A stretch of DNA of 64,000 nt from Chitinophaga niabensis (GTDB lineage: Bacteria > Bacteroidota > Bacteroidia > Chitinophagales > Chitinophagaceae), in the NCBI RefSeq assembly GCF_039545795.1, contig NZ_CP154260.1, positions 749,001 to 813,000 on the forward strand, in the 5' to 3' direction. Numbering within the stretch: the stretch's first letter is position 1; every line of letters starts with the position of its first letter. The notes under the pieces were generated by a model. That model saw only the letters and a list, made by a program, of their open reading frames with translations, searched no databases and had not been told where the DNA came from. Shown one piece after another: positions 27,096 through 35,932 of the stretch. A program made the translations under genes and the position numbers.

Positions 27096-27587
27096 ATGTC
27101 CGAGTTACTCTCCGAATGGGAGAAAAGATCGAAAGAAAATCAGAAGTCTTACAAACAGCTGTTGCTGAAGATGCAGACCAAGAAGGGAAAGGAAACTTTG
27201 CGCCAGTTGCCGGACCTTCATGACGAAGCTTTTTCAAAGATCGACTGCCTGCAATGCGCCGGATGTTGTAAAAGCATCAGCCCCCGGTTTAAAACACCGG
27301 ATATCAAGCGGGTGTCCAAACACCTGGGTTTAAGGGAATCCGTTTTTATAGACACTTATCTTAGATTGGATGAGGATGGGGACTATGTGGTGAAAAAAAG
27401 CCCCTGTGCCTTCCTGGGCGCGGATAATTATTGCTCCATCTATGATATCAGGCCAAATGACTGCCGTAATTATCCTTATACGGACAGTGAGGAATTCTTC
27501 AAAAGGCCCAATACCACTATGCTCAATTCCGTGATCTGCCCGGCTGTATATTACGTACTGGAAAGGTTGAAAACGATCGTGAAATAA
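27096..27587 (+). CDS. YkgJ family cysteine cluster protein
   Basis: A 163-residue cytoplasmic protein with eight cysteines arranged as in the YkgJ/Fe-S-oxidoreductase-like cluster family: Cys51, 54, 57 and 58 (CLQCAGCC), Cys104, Cys113, Cys123 (DCRNYPY) and Cys148. These probably bind zinc or an iron-sulfur cluster; no reaction is established for the family. The open frame reaches back to 27042, but a promoter -7 box lies between that codon and the ATG at 27096, so the shorter start is used. Its stop codon abuts that of the MFS gene on the other strand, without a terminator. Confidence 0.85.
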   Translation: MSELLSEWEKRSKENQKSYKQLLLKMQTKKGKETLRQLPDLHDEAFSKIDCLQCAGCCKSISPRFKTPDIKRVSKHLGLRESVFIDTYLRLDEDGDYVVKKSPCAFLGADNYCSIYDIRPNDCRNYPYTDSEEFFKRPNTTMLNSVICPAVYYVLERLKTIVK

Positions 27588-28844
27588 TCAGGCTTTCAGT
27601 TCCAGCTTCCGCATGGCGGGAGAGATAATATAGGTGGTGATCACTACCCCCAGGGTCATGCATCCGCCAAATACCACGGAGGTCACTGTACCCATTAGTT
27701 TAGCGGCTACCCCGCTTTCAAAGGAACCCAGTTCGTTGGAGGAACCCACGAATATGGAACTTACGGAAGATACCCTGCCCCGCATATCATCCGGGGTTTT
27801 CAGCTGCAGGATGGTTTGCCGGATGATCACGCTAACGCCATCCAGGACCCCGCTCATGAACAAAGCTGCGAGGGAGAGCACAAAATTCTTAGACAAGCCG
27901 AATATAATGATACACAGTCCGAAGCCGAAAACGGAAGCCAGCAGTTTGATACCCGGTTTGGTGACAATGGGTTTGTAGGCCAGTGTGAAAAGGATCAGAA
28001 ATGAACCCACTGCAGGAGCAGCCCGCATCATCCCGAAGCCCTGTGGCCCTACATGGAGGATATCATTGGCATAAATGGTGATCATGGCCACGGAGCCGCC
28101 GAACAGTACGGCAAACATATCCAGGGCCATGGCATTAAGCAGCACCTTGGTTTTCCAGACGAAACGCAGGCCCGAAGTGAGCCGCTGTTTAACCGTTTCG
28201 CCAATTTCTTTATAGTAAATGGGTTTAGGTGCAATCTGAAGAATGCAGAAGAGGGCCAACAGTACAAAGGCCAGTACCAGCAACATAGACCAGTGAACGC
28301 CAATCCAGGCAATACACAGCCCACCCAGCGCGGGGCCGGCAATGGCGCCTATCTGCCAGGCGGATGTGCTCCAGGTGGTAGCATTGGTATATAACTCACG
28401 GGGAACCAGTACAGAAAGGAGTGTGAAGTTGGAGGGGCTGGTAAAGGCCCGGACGATACCCCCGCAGAACACCAGGAAGTAGATCAGGCCCAGGACCATG
28501 TTTTTGGGTACGCCGGCCATCACATAATCCCAAGTGAGGAAGAACAGGCCGGTGCCAATGAACAGGTAGCCGAAAATGCATCTCAGCACCATCCCTCTTT
28601 TTTCCTTCTTATCTACAATATTGCCCGCAAACAGCGCCAGGCAAAAGGCGGGCACAAATTCCGCCAGGCCTATCAGGCCCAGGTTCAGCGGGTCGTTTGT
28701 AAGTATATACACCTTCCATTCAATAATGGCAAACTGCATGGCCAGCGCAAAGATCAGCGCAAAACGGATAACAAGGAAGAACTTAAATTCTCTGAATCGC
28801 AGCGATGCGTACGGATCGTTTCTGTTAGTTATAGCGTCGTCCAA
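27588..28844 (-). CDS. MFS transporter, probable drug/siderophore exporter
   Basis: A 418-residue inner-membrane protein with about 12 hydrophobic helices, of the MFS_3 (EntS-like) group: the N-terminal DPYASLRFREFKFFLVIRF precedes helix 1 and VDKKEKRGMVLR forms the conserved loop after helix 2. Members export small molecules such as enterobactin or drugs. The start is a TTG at 28844; no ATG occurs before residue 36, inside the first helix, and the minus-strand promoter box at 28874-28867 lies just upstream of this TTG. Substrate unknown. Confidence 0.85.
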   Translation of the reverse strand: MDDAITNRNDPYASLRFREFKFFLVIRFALIFALAMQFAIIEWKVYILTNDPLNLGLIGLAEFVPAFCLALFAGNIVDKKEKRGMVLRCIFGYLFIGTGLFFLTWDYVMAGVPKNMVLGLIYFLVFCGGIVRAFTSPSNFTLLSVLVPRELYTNATTWSTSAWQIGAIAGPALGGLCIAWIGVHWSMLLVLAFVLLALFCILQIAPKPIYYKEIGETVKQRLTSGLRFVWKTKVLLNAMALDMFAVLFGGSVAMITIYANDILHVGPQGFGMMRAAPAVGSFLILFTLAYKPIVTKPGIKLLASVFGFGLCIIIFGLSKNFVLSLAALFMSGVLDGVSVIIRQTILQLKTPDDMRGRVSSVSSIFVGSSNELGSFESGVAAKLMGTVTSVVFGGCMTLGVVITTYIISPAMRKLELKA

Positions 28845-28866
28845 TCTGTTAGTTTTTAAGGCTGAT

Positions 28867-28874
28867 CAAAAGTA
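28867..28874 (-). promoter_or_regulatory. -7 box for the MFS gene
   Basis: The minus strand reads TACTTTTG, an exact TAnnTTTG match, about 22 bp before the TTG start at 28844. The -33 element is not clear. Confidence 0.5.
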
Positions 28875-28961
28875 AAACATATCACCGATCCCCGCTAATC
28901 AACTTTTTATCATTTGTATGGAGCAGATGATTATTTTTAGCTCCTTAAAATTCCAAATCGT

Positions 28962-30149
28962 ATGAAGCTAGTTCGTTTATTATTGCTGGGTGCCCTGTTA
29001 CCCTTTTCGCAAGGCTATACGCAAACACAGAAAGTTAAACTGCAACTGATCACAGACAAAGTAGCGTCCCCCGTAACCATGGCTGTTCCGGGAGATGGCA
29101 CCAACCGCCAGTTCATTGTACAGAAAGAAGGTAAAGTATGGGTAATTCAGAATGGTAAATTGCTCCCCACACCCTTTATTGATGTAAGTTCGGATATGGT
29201 GAAAGTAAATCCGGCTTATGACGAACGTGGCCTGCTGGGGATGGCTTTTCACCCGCAATACAAGTCCAACGGCAAATTCTACCTGTATTACAGCGCGCCG
29301 GTGGCTAATCCTGCAAAGGGCCTGAACCATAAAACCGTGATCGCTGAATTCAAAGCAGCTAAATCTTTCGATAATACAGCCAGCTTCAGCACTAAAAGGC
29401 TGATCCTGGAATACAACCAGCCGGAATCCAACCATAATGGCGGTGATATTATGTTCGGCGCCGATGGATATCTTTATATTTCTTCCGGCGATGGCGGCGG
29501 TGGTGGTGATAAACATGGCACTATCGGGAACGGGCAGGACCTGGGTAACCTGCTGGGGAAGATACTCCGCATAGATGTGAATGGCAGCCCTTACCGGATC
29601 CCTAAGGACAATCCTTTTGTAGCAAAAGAAGGAGCAAAGGGTGAAATATGGGCATATGGCCTGCGTAACGCATGGCGTTTTTCATTTGATAAACCTACTG
29701 GCAGGCTGTTTGCAGGAGATGTAGGGCAGAATAAGTATGAAGAAGTGGATATTATTGTAAGAGGCGGTAACTACGGCTGGCGCATCATGGAAGGGTATCA
29801 TGATTTCAATGTACCTGCAGGTGCTGATAAAAAAAGCCTGATAGAACCTATTCATGAATATGACCATGACCTGGGTATCAGCATTGCCGGTGGTTACATT
29901 TACCGTGGTAAAGCCATTCCGGCCTTGGCAGGTAAATATGTGTTCGGGGATTACAATGGTAAAACCTGGATACTGTCCCAAAAAGGCAACAAATGGGAGC
30001 GTTCTGACCTCGAAATTGAAAACAAACCTCAGGGTAACGTACAGTTGCTGAGCTGGGGGCAGGATCAGGCAGGTGAACTCTACATGCTTGTTACTATTCC
30101 AGGTGCCGGTGGTGCGGTTACGCCCGGTGTTTATAAACTCGTAAAGTAA
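28962..30149 (+). CDS. PQQ-dependent sugar (aldose) dehydrogenase-like protein
   Basis: A 395-residue exported beta-propeller of the soluble glucose/sorbosone dehydrogenase family (signal peptide about 1-20). Conserved stretches: ERGLLGMAFHPQY (about 85-97), NHNGGDIMFGADGYLYIS with SGDGGGGGD, YGLRNAWRFSFD, and GDVGQNKYEEVDII. Members oxidise aldose sugars in the periplasm with PQQ and calcium, though many lack proof of cofactor. No PQQ biosynthesis genes are in the window. Divergent from the MFS gene; no operon partner. Confidence 0.85.
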   Translation: MKLVRLLLLGALLPFSQGYTQTQKVKLQLITDKVASPVTMAVPGDGTNRQFIVQKEGKVWVIQNGKLLPTPFIDVSSDMVKVNPAYDERGLLGMAFHPQYKSNGKFYLYYSAPVANPAKGLNHKTVIAEFKAAKSFDNTASFSTKRLILEYNQPESNHNGGDIMFGADGYLYISSGDGGGGGDKHGTIGNGQDLGNLLGKILRIDVNGSPYRIPKDNPFVAKEGAKGEIWAYGLRNAWRFSFDKPTGRLFAGDVGQNKYEEVDIIVRGGNYGWRIMEGYHDFNVPAGADKKSLIEPIHEYDHDLGISIAGGYIYRGKAIPALAGKYVFGDYNGKTWILSQKGNKWERSDLEIENKPQGNVQLLSWGQDQAGELYMLVTIPGAGGAVTPGVYKLVK

Positions 30150-30169
30150 ATTTGATCCACGAATTATCT

Positions 30170-30372
30170 ATTACGAATTACGAGTGGTGAATTGAGCCAT
30201 ATTAGCGGTAATTTGTAATTGTTTTACGCATCATATTTACAACTTTTTGGATAGTAATATTTTGTTAAAACGCCTTGCACCCCTTATGGGGCTGCGCGAA
30301 TAAGTTTATATTTGAGTAGAAACGCGAACCGAACAACCATTCGAAATTCGTAAGTAATTGGTAATTCGTAAT
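30170..30372. repeat. Inverted repeat bounding an AT-rich intergenic segment
   Basis: ATTACGAATTAC (30170-30181) and GTAATTCGTAAT (30361-30372) are exact inverted copies about 180 bp apart. They enclose most of the intergenic region between the sugar dehydrogenase and the tail-specific protease. Related fragments (AATTCGTAAGTAATTG) lie next to the right copy. No transposase is present; it could be a MITE-like remnant. Confidence 0.5.
30307..30314 (+). promoter_or_regulatory. -7 box for the tail-specific protease gene
   Basis: TATATTTG matches TAnnTTTG, 66 bp before the ATG at 30381. No convincing TTTG -33 element is spaced correctly, so confidence is modest. Confidence 0.4.
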
Positions 30373-30380
30373 TGAATCAG

Positions 30381-32507
30381 ATGAAATTGAAAGTGATAGT
30401 ACCGATCATGCTGATCAGCATCTCGGCAGGAATATTTGCCTTCGCAAAGATTGGTGGTACAGACGATCCGCCGGGAAGATATGAAGCTATTATGACCCTC
30501 GTTGGCCAGATCCTGAAAGAGGGGCATTACCAGCCGAAACCGATAGACGATGCTTTCTCCAAACAGGTGTTCAAGAAGTACATGAAGAGCCTGGACAGTG
30601 AGAAGAAATTTTTCATGAAGAGCGACATCGATGCGCTCAAACCATTGGAAACACATGTGGATGACGAGTTGAACGGCGCTCCGCTGGACCTCTTCAAAAA
30701 AACCAACGATATCATCCGTCAAAGGGTAACAGAAGCTGCGGCTATCTATCCTGTGATCCTGGATAAACCTTTCGACTTCTCCAAACAGGAAAATATCGTG
30801 ATTGATCCGGATGCTATGGACTGGCCTGCAGATGCTGCAGCCCGTACAGAAGCCTGGCGCAAATCGCTGAAATTGCGTACGCTGGAAAAATATGCGGACC
30901 TGATAGAACTGCGTGATAAAGAAAAAACCGGTAAAACGGATGCAGCGCTGGAAGCAGAAGCCCGTGCTAAAGTGAAAAAAGTATACGATCGCTATTTCGA
31001 CCGGATGAAGAACCGCATGAAAGAAGATGATCGTTTCTCCATGTATGTGAATGCCATCACTACCACGATGGACCCGCATACGGACTATATGCCTCCTGTG
31101 GAGAAACGTGCTTTCCAGGAGCAGATGGCTGGTAAATTCTTCGGTATCGGCGCACAGCTGAGAGAAGATGAAGGCCGCATCAAGATCGTGAGCATTGTAA
31201 CGGGCAGCCCCAGCTGGAAACAGGGGCAGCTGAAAGCAGATGATGTGATCCTGAAAGTAGCGCAGGGAAGCCAGGAGCCTGTTGATATCGGCGGTTTTGC
31301 CGTAGATGAAGCAGTGACCCTGATCCGTGGTAATAAAGGAACAGAAGTACGTTTAACCGTGAAGAGTGTAGACGGTACCACCAAAGTGGTGAGCCTTATA
31401 CGTGATGAGATCAAGCTGGACGATACTTTTGCAAAATCCGCTGTTATCTCCGGCCAGCATAAGATCGGGTATATTTATCTGCCTGAGTTCTATGCAGACT
31501 TCAATGATCGTCAGGGTTCTTTCTCTTACGATGATGTTGCCGAAGAGATCAAAAAACTGAAAGCAGAAAAAGTGGATGGTATCATCCTGGACCTCCGTTT
31601 CAATGGTGGTGGTTCCCTGCCTGATGTGATCAAAATGGCCGGCCTGTTTGTACCGGAAGGCACAATGGTACAGGTACGTTCCCGTGGCGGTGAAACACAG
31701 CAGCAAAAAGACCGTGATAAAAGCGTACAGTACGATGGCCCGCTTGCCATTATGGTGAATGAGTTCAGCGCTTCCGCTTCTGAGATCATGGCAGCTGCCA
31801 TGCAGGATTACAAACGTGCGGTAGTTATCGGTAGCCCTTCTACCTTTGGTAAAGGTACGGTGCAACGTTTGCTGGAACTGGACAACTTTGTACGTACAGA
31901 TATGGGCGGCAGTCTTGGTGCTATCAAGCTCACGGTGCAGAAGTTCTATCGTGCAGATGGTGGTTCCACGCAGTTGAAAGGTGTTGAGTCTGATGTGGTG
32001 TTACCTTCTCCATACTATGAAGTTGGTGAGCGTAAAGACGAAGATGCCCTGAAATGGGATGTGATCCCGAAAGCAGATTACACCGTATGGCAGGACCCTG
32101 TGGATGTGAAAACATTGAAAGCAAACAGTGCCAAACGTGTAGCTAACAACGAAGCGTTTAAGATCATCAATGATAACATTGCCACGCTGAAGAAACTGGA
32201 AGAGCAGAAGACCTATCCGCTGGACCTGGCTTCTTATAAAGCTGACCAGAAGAAGAATGCTGCAGCGCTGAAACGTTATGATGCCGTGAATGATAAGGTG
32301 AAAGACCTGAACATCAACAGCCTGAAAGTAGACCTCAGCAAGATCGCGGGAGATACGGTAAAGCTGGCGCGTAATAAAGACTGGTTAAAGGCCCGTACGA
32401 AAGATGCTTACCTGAGTGAAGCGGTGAATGTGATGAATGATCTGATCCTGCAATCTTATCCGAAGTTGAAGAACAACTACACGGATGCAAAGAATAAGGA
32501 GAACTAA
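30381..32507 (+). CDS. Carboxy-terminal (tail-specific) protease, S41 family
   Basis: A 708-residue periplasmic Prc-like protease (signal peptide about 1-23). After a helical N-terminal domain, a PDZ domain lies around residues 225-330 (FFGIGAQLREDEG, SPSWKQGQLKADDVIL). The S41 catalytic core follows: GIILDLRFNGGGSLPDV, the nucleophile Ser in NEFSASASEIMA, and the general-base Lys in STFGKGTVQ. The last 150 residues are the charged Prc C-terminal domain. It is longer than CtpA types and matches Prc/Tsp, which cleaves tagged or misfolded envelope proteins. The ATG at 30381 is used; an in-frame TTG at 30372 is less likely. Confidence 0.93.
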   Translation: MKLKVIVPIMLISISAGIFAFAKIGGTDDPPGRYEAIMTLVGQILKEGHYQPKPIDDAFSKQVFKKYMKSLDSEKKFFMKSDIDALKPLETHVDDELNGAPLDLFKKTNDIIRQRVTEAAAIYPVILDKPFDFSKQENIVIDPDAMDWPADAAARTEAWRKSLKLRTLEKYADLIELRDKEKTGKTDAALEAEARAKVKKVYDRYFDRMKNRMKEDDRFSMYVNAITTTMDPHTDYMPPVEKRAFQEQMAGKFFGIGAQLREDEGRIKIVSIVTGSPSWKQGQLKADDVILKVAQGSQEPVDIGGFAVDEAVTLIRGNKGTEVRLTVKSVDGTTKVVSLIRDEIKLDDTFAKSAVISGQHKIGYIYLPEFYADFNDRQGSFSYDDVAEEIKKLKAEKVDGIILDLRFNGGGSLPDVIKMAGLFVPEGTMVQVRSRGGETQQQKDRDKSVQYDGPLAIMVNEFSASASEIMAAAMQDYKRAVVIGSPSTFGKGTVQRLLELDNFVRTDMGGSLGAIKLTVQKFYRADGGSTQLKGVESDVVLPSPYYEVGERKDEDALKWDVIPKADYTVWQDPVDVKTLKANSAKRVANNEAFKIINDNIATLKKLEEQKTYPLDLASYKADQKKNAAALKRYDAVNDKVKDLNINSLKVDLSKIAGDTVKLARNKDWLKARTKDAYLSEAVNVMNDLILQSYPKLKNNYTDAKNKEN

Positions 32508-32523
32508 ACTTATTGGATAAATA

Positions 32524-32558
32524 AAAAAGGGGTAGAACGAAAGTTTTACCCCTTTTTT
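32524..32558. terminator. Bidirectional terminator
   Basis: AAAAAAGGGGTA-AAC and GTT-TACCCCTTTTTT arms (32524-32558) form a long hairpin with one internal mismatch and A6/T6 flanks. It serves the S41 gene and the convergent minus-strand gene. Confidence 0.9.
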
Positions 32559-32574
32559 ATTGCGTGATGATTTG

Positions 32575-33339
32575 CTATAGATCCAATCTCAGATGATCTG
32601 GTAATACAACACCCTTCCAACGCTCCCTGGCTCTCGCGGTTTGTTCTGCAAAGAGATCTGACCAGTTTGCTGCTTCCCTCTGTTTGTAATATAATGCCCA
32701 CATTTCTTCTTCTGTGGTTGGCTCCATCACTTCTTGTGTTTGATTTTCTTCAGCTTTCATAATATATTGGTTTTTATTTCTTGTTAGAATAACTGATTGC
32801 CGTTTGTGATCGGGAATATAATCCATCATAGTTATTTTATTGTTAGTTCTATCTAACCCTCCATAAAAAGTATAATCCTTAGTTAATACATCGTAATGTT
32901 TGTTTACATAACCTCTATAGATATTTATTCTTCTATTCACATTTCTACAGATATACGTACAGTTTTTTCTGCAGGTAGCACGGCATGTTTCAGCAAATCC
33001 GGAAATGCTATCACTTCCCCGTACTTCCACAATAGCATTGTTATGTATTTCAAAGAAACGGGGAACAGTACTGAGAACGGTATTAAATACTTTATAGGCA
33101 TCCCCGTTATTGGAAATCACATCATCTGCTATTATACTGTTCGAGAAATTGTAATCTCCAAATCCGAAATTGAAGAGTTGCCTCCCGTTTACGTCTTCTG
33201 CAAAGGAATACTGAACCATTTTTAATAGATCTTTTTCCCCTTTGCTGATGAAAGAATATTCGATGAGTTTTTCTGTTACACTTTGAGCTACATTATAAAT
33301 AGATTGCTTTGGTTCATGGATACTCTCATAAGTATACAT
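32575..33339 (-). CDS. DUF6934-like protein with Cys-rich insertion and extra C-terminal tail
   Basis: A 254-residue cytoplasmic protein of unknown function. Residues about 5-190 resemble, from memory, the Bacteroidota DUF6934 family (QLFNFGFGDYNF, VISNNGDAYKVFNTV, VEVRGSD, YRGYVNKHYDVL, DYTFYG). Two oddities appear. Between GSD (110) and RRINIY (136) lies an unexpected stretch of about 25 residues with Cys119, 123, 127 and 131 in CxxxCxxxCxxxC spacing. From Met194 a charged 61-residue tail (MKAEENQTQEV...) reads like a separate small protein that has become fused. The AT-rich base composition differs from the neighbours. Two minus-strand TAnnTTTG boxes (33365-33358, 33402-33395) lie upstream. 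Confidence 0.6.
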   Translation of the reverse strand: MYTYESIHEPKQSIYNVAQSVTEKLIEYSFISKGEKDLLKMVQYSFAEDVNGRQLFNFGFGDYNFSNSIIADDVISNNGDAYKVFNTVLSTVPRFFEIHNNAIVEVRGSDSISGFAETCRATCRKNCTYICRNVNRRINIYRGYVNKHYDVLTKDYTFYGGLDRTNNKITMMDYIPDHKRQSVILTRNKNQYIMKAEENQTQEVMEPTTEEEMWALYYKQREAANWSDLFAEQTARARERWKGVVLPDHLRLDL

Positions 33340-33357
33340 TGCAGATATTTAGGTTAA

Positions 33358-33365
33358 CAAACTTA
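33358..33365 (-). promoter_or_regulatory. -7 box for the DUF6934-like gene
   Basis: The minus strand reads TAAGTTTG, an exact TAnnTTTG match 19 bp before the ATG. A second match (TAGCTTTG, 33402-33395) lies further up; either could be used. Confidence 0.4.
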
Positions 33366-33483
33366 TTACGCCTTATTCAACCAATTGGAGATTACAAAGC
33401 TACCCCTACTTCTCCGGAATAAGAAGTAAAAGCACTAACACTTTATCCGATTTAGCCCCCTATTTATTAACTGAAACTAACAT

Positions 33484-34434
33484 TTACTTCTTATCCACCA
33501 CTATCTCTATCACCTTCTTCGTTTTCTTCACCTTCATCTTCTCCGGCACATTGGCCAGGATCTCCTTCTTAAAAGCCTCAATAACGCCCTGTTTAATGAA
33601 ATAGCGGTGTGTGACCAGGCTGATCTCTCTAACGGGCTCAGGGGCTTTAAAAAAGCGCACCATGTTCATTTGTTTGGCAGAGAGGTCCTGCAGCGATAGT
33701 TCCGGCAGAATGGTATATCCTTCATTCAGCTCTACCATACGTTTGAGTGTTTCCACACTGCCTGTATTGTATTCCAGGTTCCTGAATTCTCCCATGCTGA
33801 ATTTATCCCGGCAGATATTGAGCACCTGGTTACGCATGCAGTGACCTTCATTGAGCAGCCAGATGTCTTTCGTTTCCAGGTCTTCCGGCAGGATCACCTT
33901 TTTATCCGAGAGTTTATTGCTTTTAGCGGTGAACACCACAAAGGTTTCATAGAACAGAGGATGTTCCTCCAGGTGCTGATTATGCAATGGTGTGGCCAGG
34001 AGGCCGCAATCCAATTGCTCCTGTTTAAGCAGGCTGATGATCTGCTCGGTGGAATATTCCCATACTTCCAGTTTTACTTTCGGGTATTTCTTCATAAAGG
34101 AAGTGAGCACACGGGGCAGGAGGTAGGGGGCCAGGGTAGGAATAATACCTACTTTCAGCGTTCCCTGGATCTCTTTCTTCTGATCTGCTATGATCTCCCT
34201 GATCCTGGCACTTTCCTTTAATATCACGCGCCCCTGGGCTATAACAGCCATGCCTATTTCCGTAGGCACAACGGGTAGTTTGCTCCGGTCAAATATCTTC
34301 ACACCCAGTTCATCTTCCAGTTTCTGGATCTGCATGCTGAGCGTAGGTTGTGTTACAAAGCACTTGTCTGCCGCTGTCACAAAACTCCGGTAGGTATCCA
34401 CGGCCACTACATATTCGAGTTGTACTGTAGTCAT
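33484..34434 (-). CDS. oxyR: OxyR, peroxide-sensing LysR-type regulator
   Basis: A 316-residue LysR-type regulator: winged helix-turn-helix at 1-60 (SFVTAADKCFVTQPTLSMQIQKLE), effector domain at about 90-300. It carries the OxyR redox pair exactly as in E. coli numbering, Cys199 and Cys208 in EGHCMRNQVLNICRD, which form a disulfide on peroxide exposure and switch the regulator on. The length is close to E. coli OxyR, with a basic C-terminal extension (KVKKTKKVIEIVVDKK). Target genes such as katA, ahpC and dps are not adjacent. Confidence 0.93.
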   Translation of the reverse strand: MTTVQLEYVVAVDTYRSFVTAADKCFVTQPTLSMQIQKLEDELGVKIFDRSKLPVVPTEIGMAVIAQGRVILKESARIREIIADQKKEIQGTLKVGIIPTLAPYLLPRVLTSFMKKYPKVKLEVWEYSTEQIISLLKQEQLDCGLLATPLHNQHLEEHPLFYETFVVFTAKSNKLSDKKVILPEDLETKDIWLLNEGHCMRNQVLNICRDKFSMGEFRNLEYNTGSVETLKRMVELNEGYTILPELSLQDLSAKQMNMVRFFKAPEPVREISLVTHRYFIKQGVIEAFKKEILANVPEKMKVKKTKKVIEIVVDKK

Positions 34435-34495
34435 AATGGGGCAAAATTAGGTATTAAAAGGGGATTGGTTGGAACGGGGTGTGTAAAATGTGATT

Positions 34496-34527
34496 AAAAA
34501 AAGCGGACCGTTTCCGATCCGCTTTCC
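34496..34527 (-). terminator. Terminator of the coiled-coil protein gene
   Basis: AAAGCGGAcCG (from 34501) pairs with CGaTCCGCTTT (to 34525). The A-run at 34496-34502 supplies the minus-strand U-run. Confidence 0.82.
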
Positions 34528-34545
34528 TGTATGGCGTTATAACGC

Positions 34546-35763
34546 TTAGAATATCCTGTAACGGTATTTCACTTTCTCTACGTTGATGGTGAGTTCCCGC
34601 ATATTGATAGAAGACTGTATCTCCTGTACTGCTTCGTTCTTTAACTGGCGGAATTCATTCTGTTTGGTCTCTACGATCCCCTTATCGGCCAGGGCATTGT
34701 CCTGCGCCAGGCGGAGGGAATGGTTCACCTTGGTGTAGTAGGAATCCAGCAGGCTGAAATATTCATTGTAAAGGTTCTCGAAACGTTTGGTTTGGAGAAT
34801 GAGATCTTCCAGCTGGTTGTTGGCCTCTTTCAGGCTCATGTTATCATTCAGCAGGGCTTCGTAATCGATCTTTTTGCCTTTGGTATATTTCTCTTCCAGT
34901 TTGTTAAAGTAATCCACCACTTTTTCTTTCCTGAAATCAATGAAGTATTCGTTCAGTGATTCCGCGATGGTTTTATTACCACGGGGCGGCAGGGGCATTT
35001 TGAGCGCACTGGCAGTGAAGGCCAGGTGGTCATACATATTGTCCTGCAGCAGGGAAAGCTGGTCCTTATTGAAGTTCAACCCGAATTCAAATTTCTGGTT
35101 GGCATCATTCAGTGCGGTGTAATAGATCACGTATTTGTTCAGTTCCTTCTCAAATTCCTGGAGCAGCTTATGATTGATAGCCTTATTACTCTGGCTTACA
35201 CTGTGCAGGAAACCCATCACGGAGCTGGCAATGGCCAGGGGAGGGGTGAGGGAAGTAAAACTTTTGAAGATGGGGCTGTTGATAATGGACTTGGTGGATT
35301 CCACCAGTTTGGTATTCCTTTCGTTCTTATCAGATTTACCCTTGAGGATGATCTTTTCCACCAGTTCTACTACACGGTCGCTCAGGGAGAACCCTAATTC
35401 CTTACTCTCCGGGTTGTTGAGGGAGGTAATGAACACATCGAGATTACTCGTTGTGGTCCTGGATTTCAGGTCAATGATCTTTTTGTTCAACAGATAGTAG
35501 GTTTCGGAGGCCTGGATGAGGTTGTTCTTGACCAGGTTGTACTTAGTGATATTGTCGAATTCACGGCCCCTTGATAATGATTCAATGGCCTGGGAATTCT
35601 GCTTGTCACTATCCGCTACCCTTTGAAGATCTTCCATGATCTTCTTGATAGTAGTGTCCGCCGTTTTAACCTCGGCTTTCTTTTCCGGGTCCTGGGCAGA
35701 TACTTTCATTGTCACTAAACCTGTCATCAACAATGGCATCATCCATCTAATTAGCTTCAGCAT
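34546..35763 (-). CDS. Exported alpha-helical protein of unknown function
   Basis: A 405-residue protein with a signal peptide (about 1-23, ending KVSAQ). The mature part is almost entirely charged alpha-helix with probable coiled coils (LNKKIIDLKSRTTT, EAVQEIQSSINMREL, LEEKYTKGKKIDYEALLNDN). No cysteine motif, catalytic signature or membrane segment is seen after the signal. A slightly hydrophobic stretch in the middle (SLTPPLAIASSVMGFLHSV, about 172-190) might pack or touch the membrane. Monocistronic, with its own terminator; divergent from the glycosyltransferase. I do not recognise the family. Confidence 0.6.
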   Translation of the reverse strand: MLKLIRWMMPLLMTGLVTMKVSAQDPEKKAEVKTADTTIKKIMEDLQRVADSDKQNSQAIESLSRGREFDNITKYNLVKNNLIQASETYYLLNKKIIDLKSRTTTSNLDVFITSLNNPESKELGFSLSDRVVELVEKIILKGKSDKNERNTKLVESTKSIINSPIFKSFTSLTPPLAIASSVMGFLHSVSQSNKAINHKLLQEFEKELNKYVIYYTALNDANQKFEFGLNFNKDQLSLLQDNMYDHLAFTASALKMPLPPRGNKTIAESLNEYFIDFRKEKVVDYFNKLEEKYTKGKKIDYEALLNDNMSLKEANNQLEDLILQTKRFENLYNEYFSLLDSYYTKVNHSLRLAQDNALADKGIVETKQNEFRQLKNEAVQEIQSSINMRELTINVEKVKYRYRIF

Positions 35764-35902
35764 GCTTGAATGTCCTTTTATGTTAAGAAAACCTTAAGAA
35801 AATATAATGCCAAAAAATCACCAAGTCACAAAGATAAGAATTAATTCTACTGCATAAAAGTAAGAATTGTATATAGCTACTTATGCATTAGGAGTAATTT
35901 TA

Positions 35903-35910
35903 TACCTTTG
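35903..35910 (+). promoter_or_regulatory. -7 box for the glycosyltransferase gene
   Basis: TACCTTTG matches TAnnTTTG 22 bp before the ATG at 35933, which supports that start over an upstream in-frame TTG at 35867. Confidence 0.55.
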
Positions 35911-35932
35911 CAGCCTAAATCACCCTCGATTC

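Noticed and set aside
30306..31079. 257-codon minus-strand ORF over the start of the S41 protease gene
   Set aside because: Antisense shadow of a well-supported protease; composition rich in Phe, His and Arg with no recognisable domain.
34534..34545. 12-bp perfect palindrome GCGTTATAACGC
   Set aside because: Lies between a stop codon and a terminator on the 3' side of a gene; with no companion site it is most simply chance.
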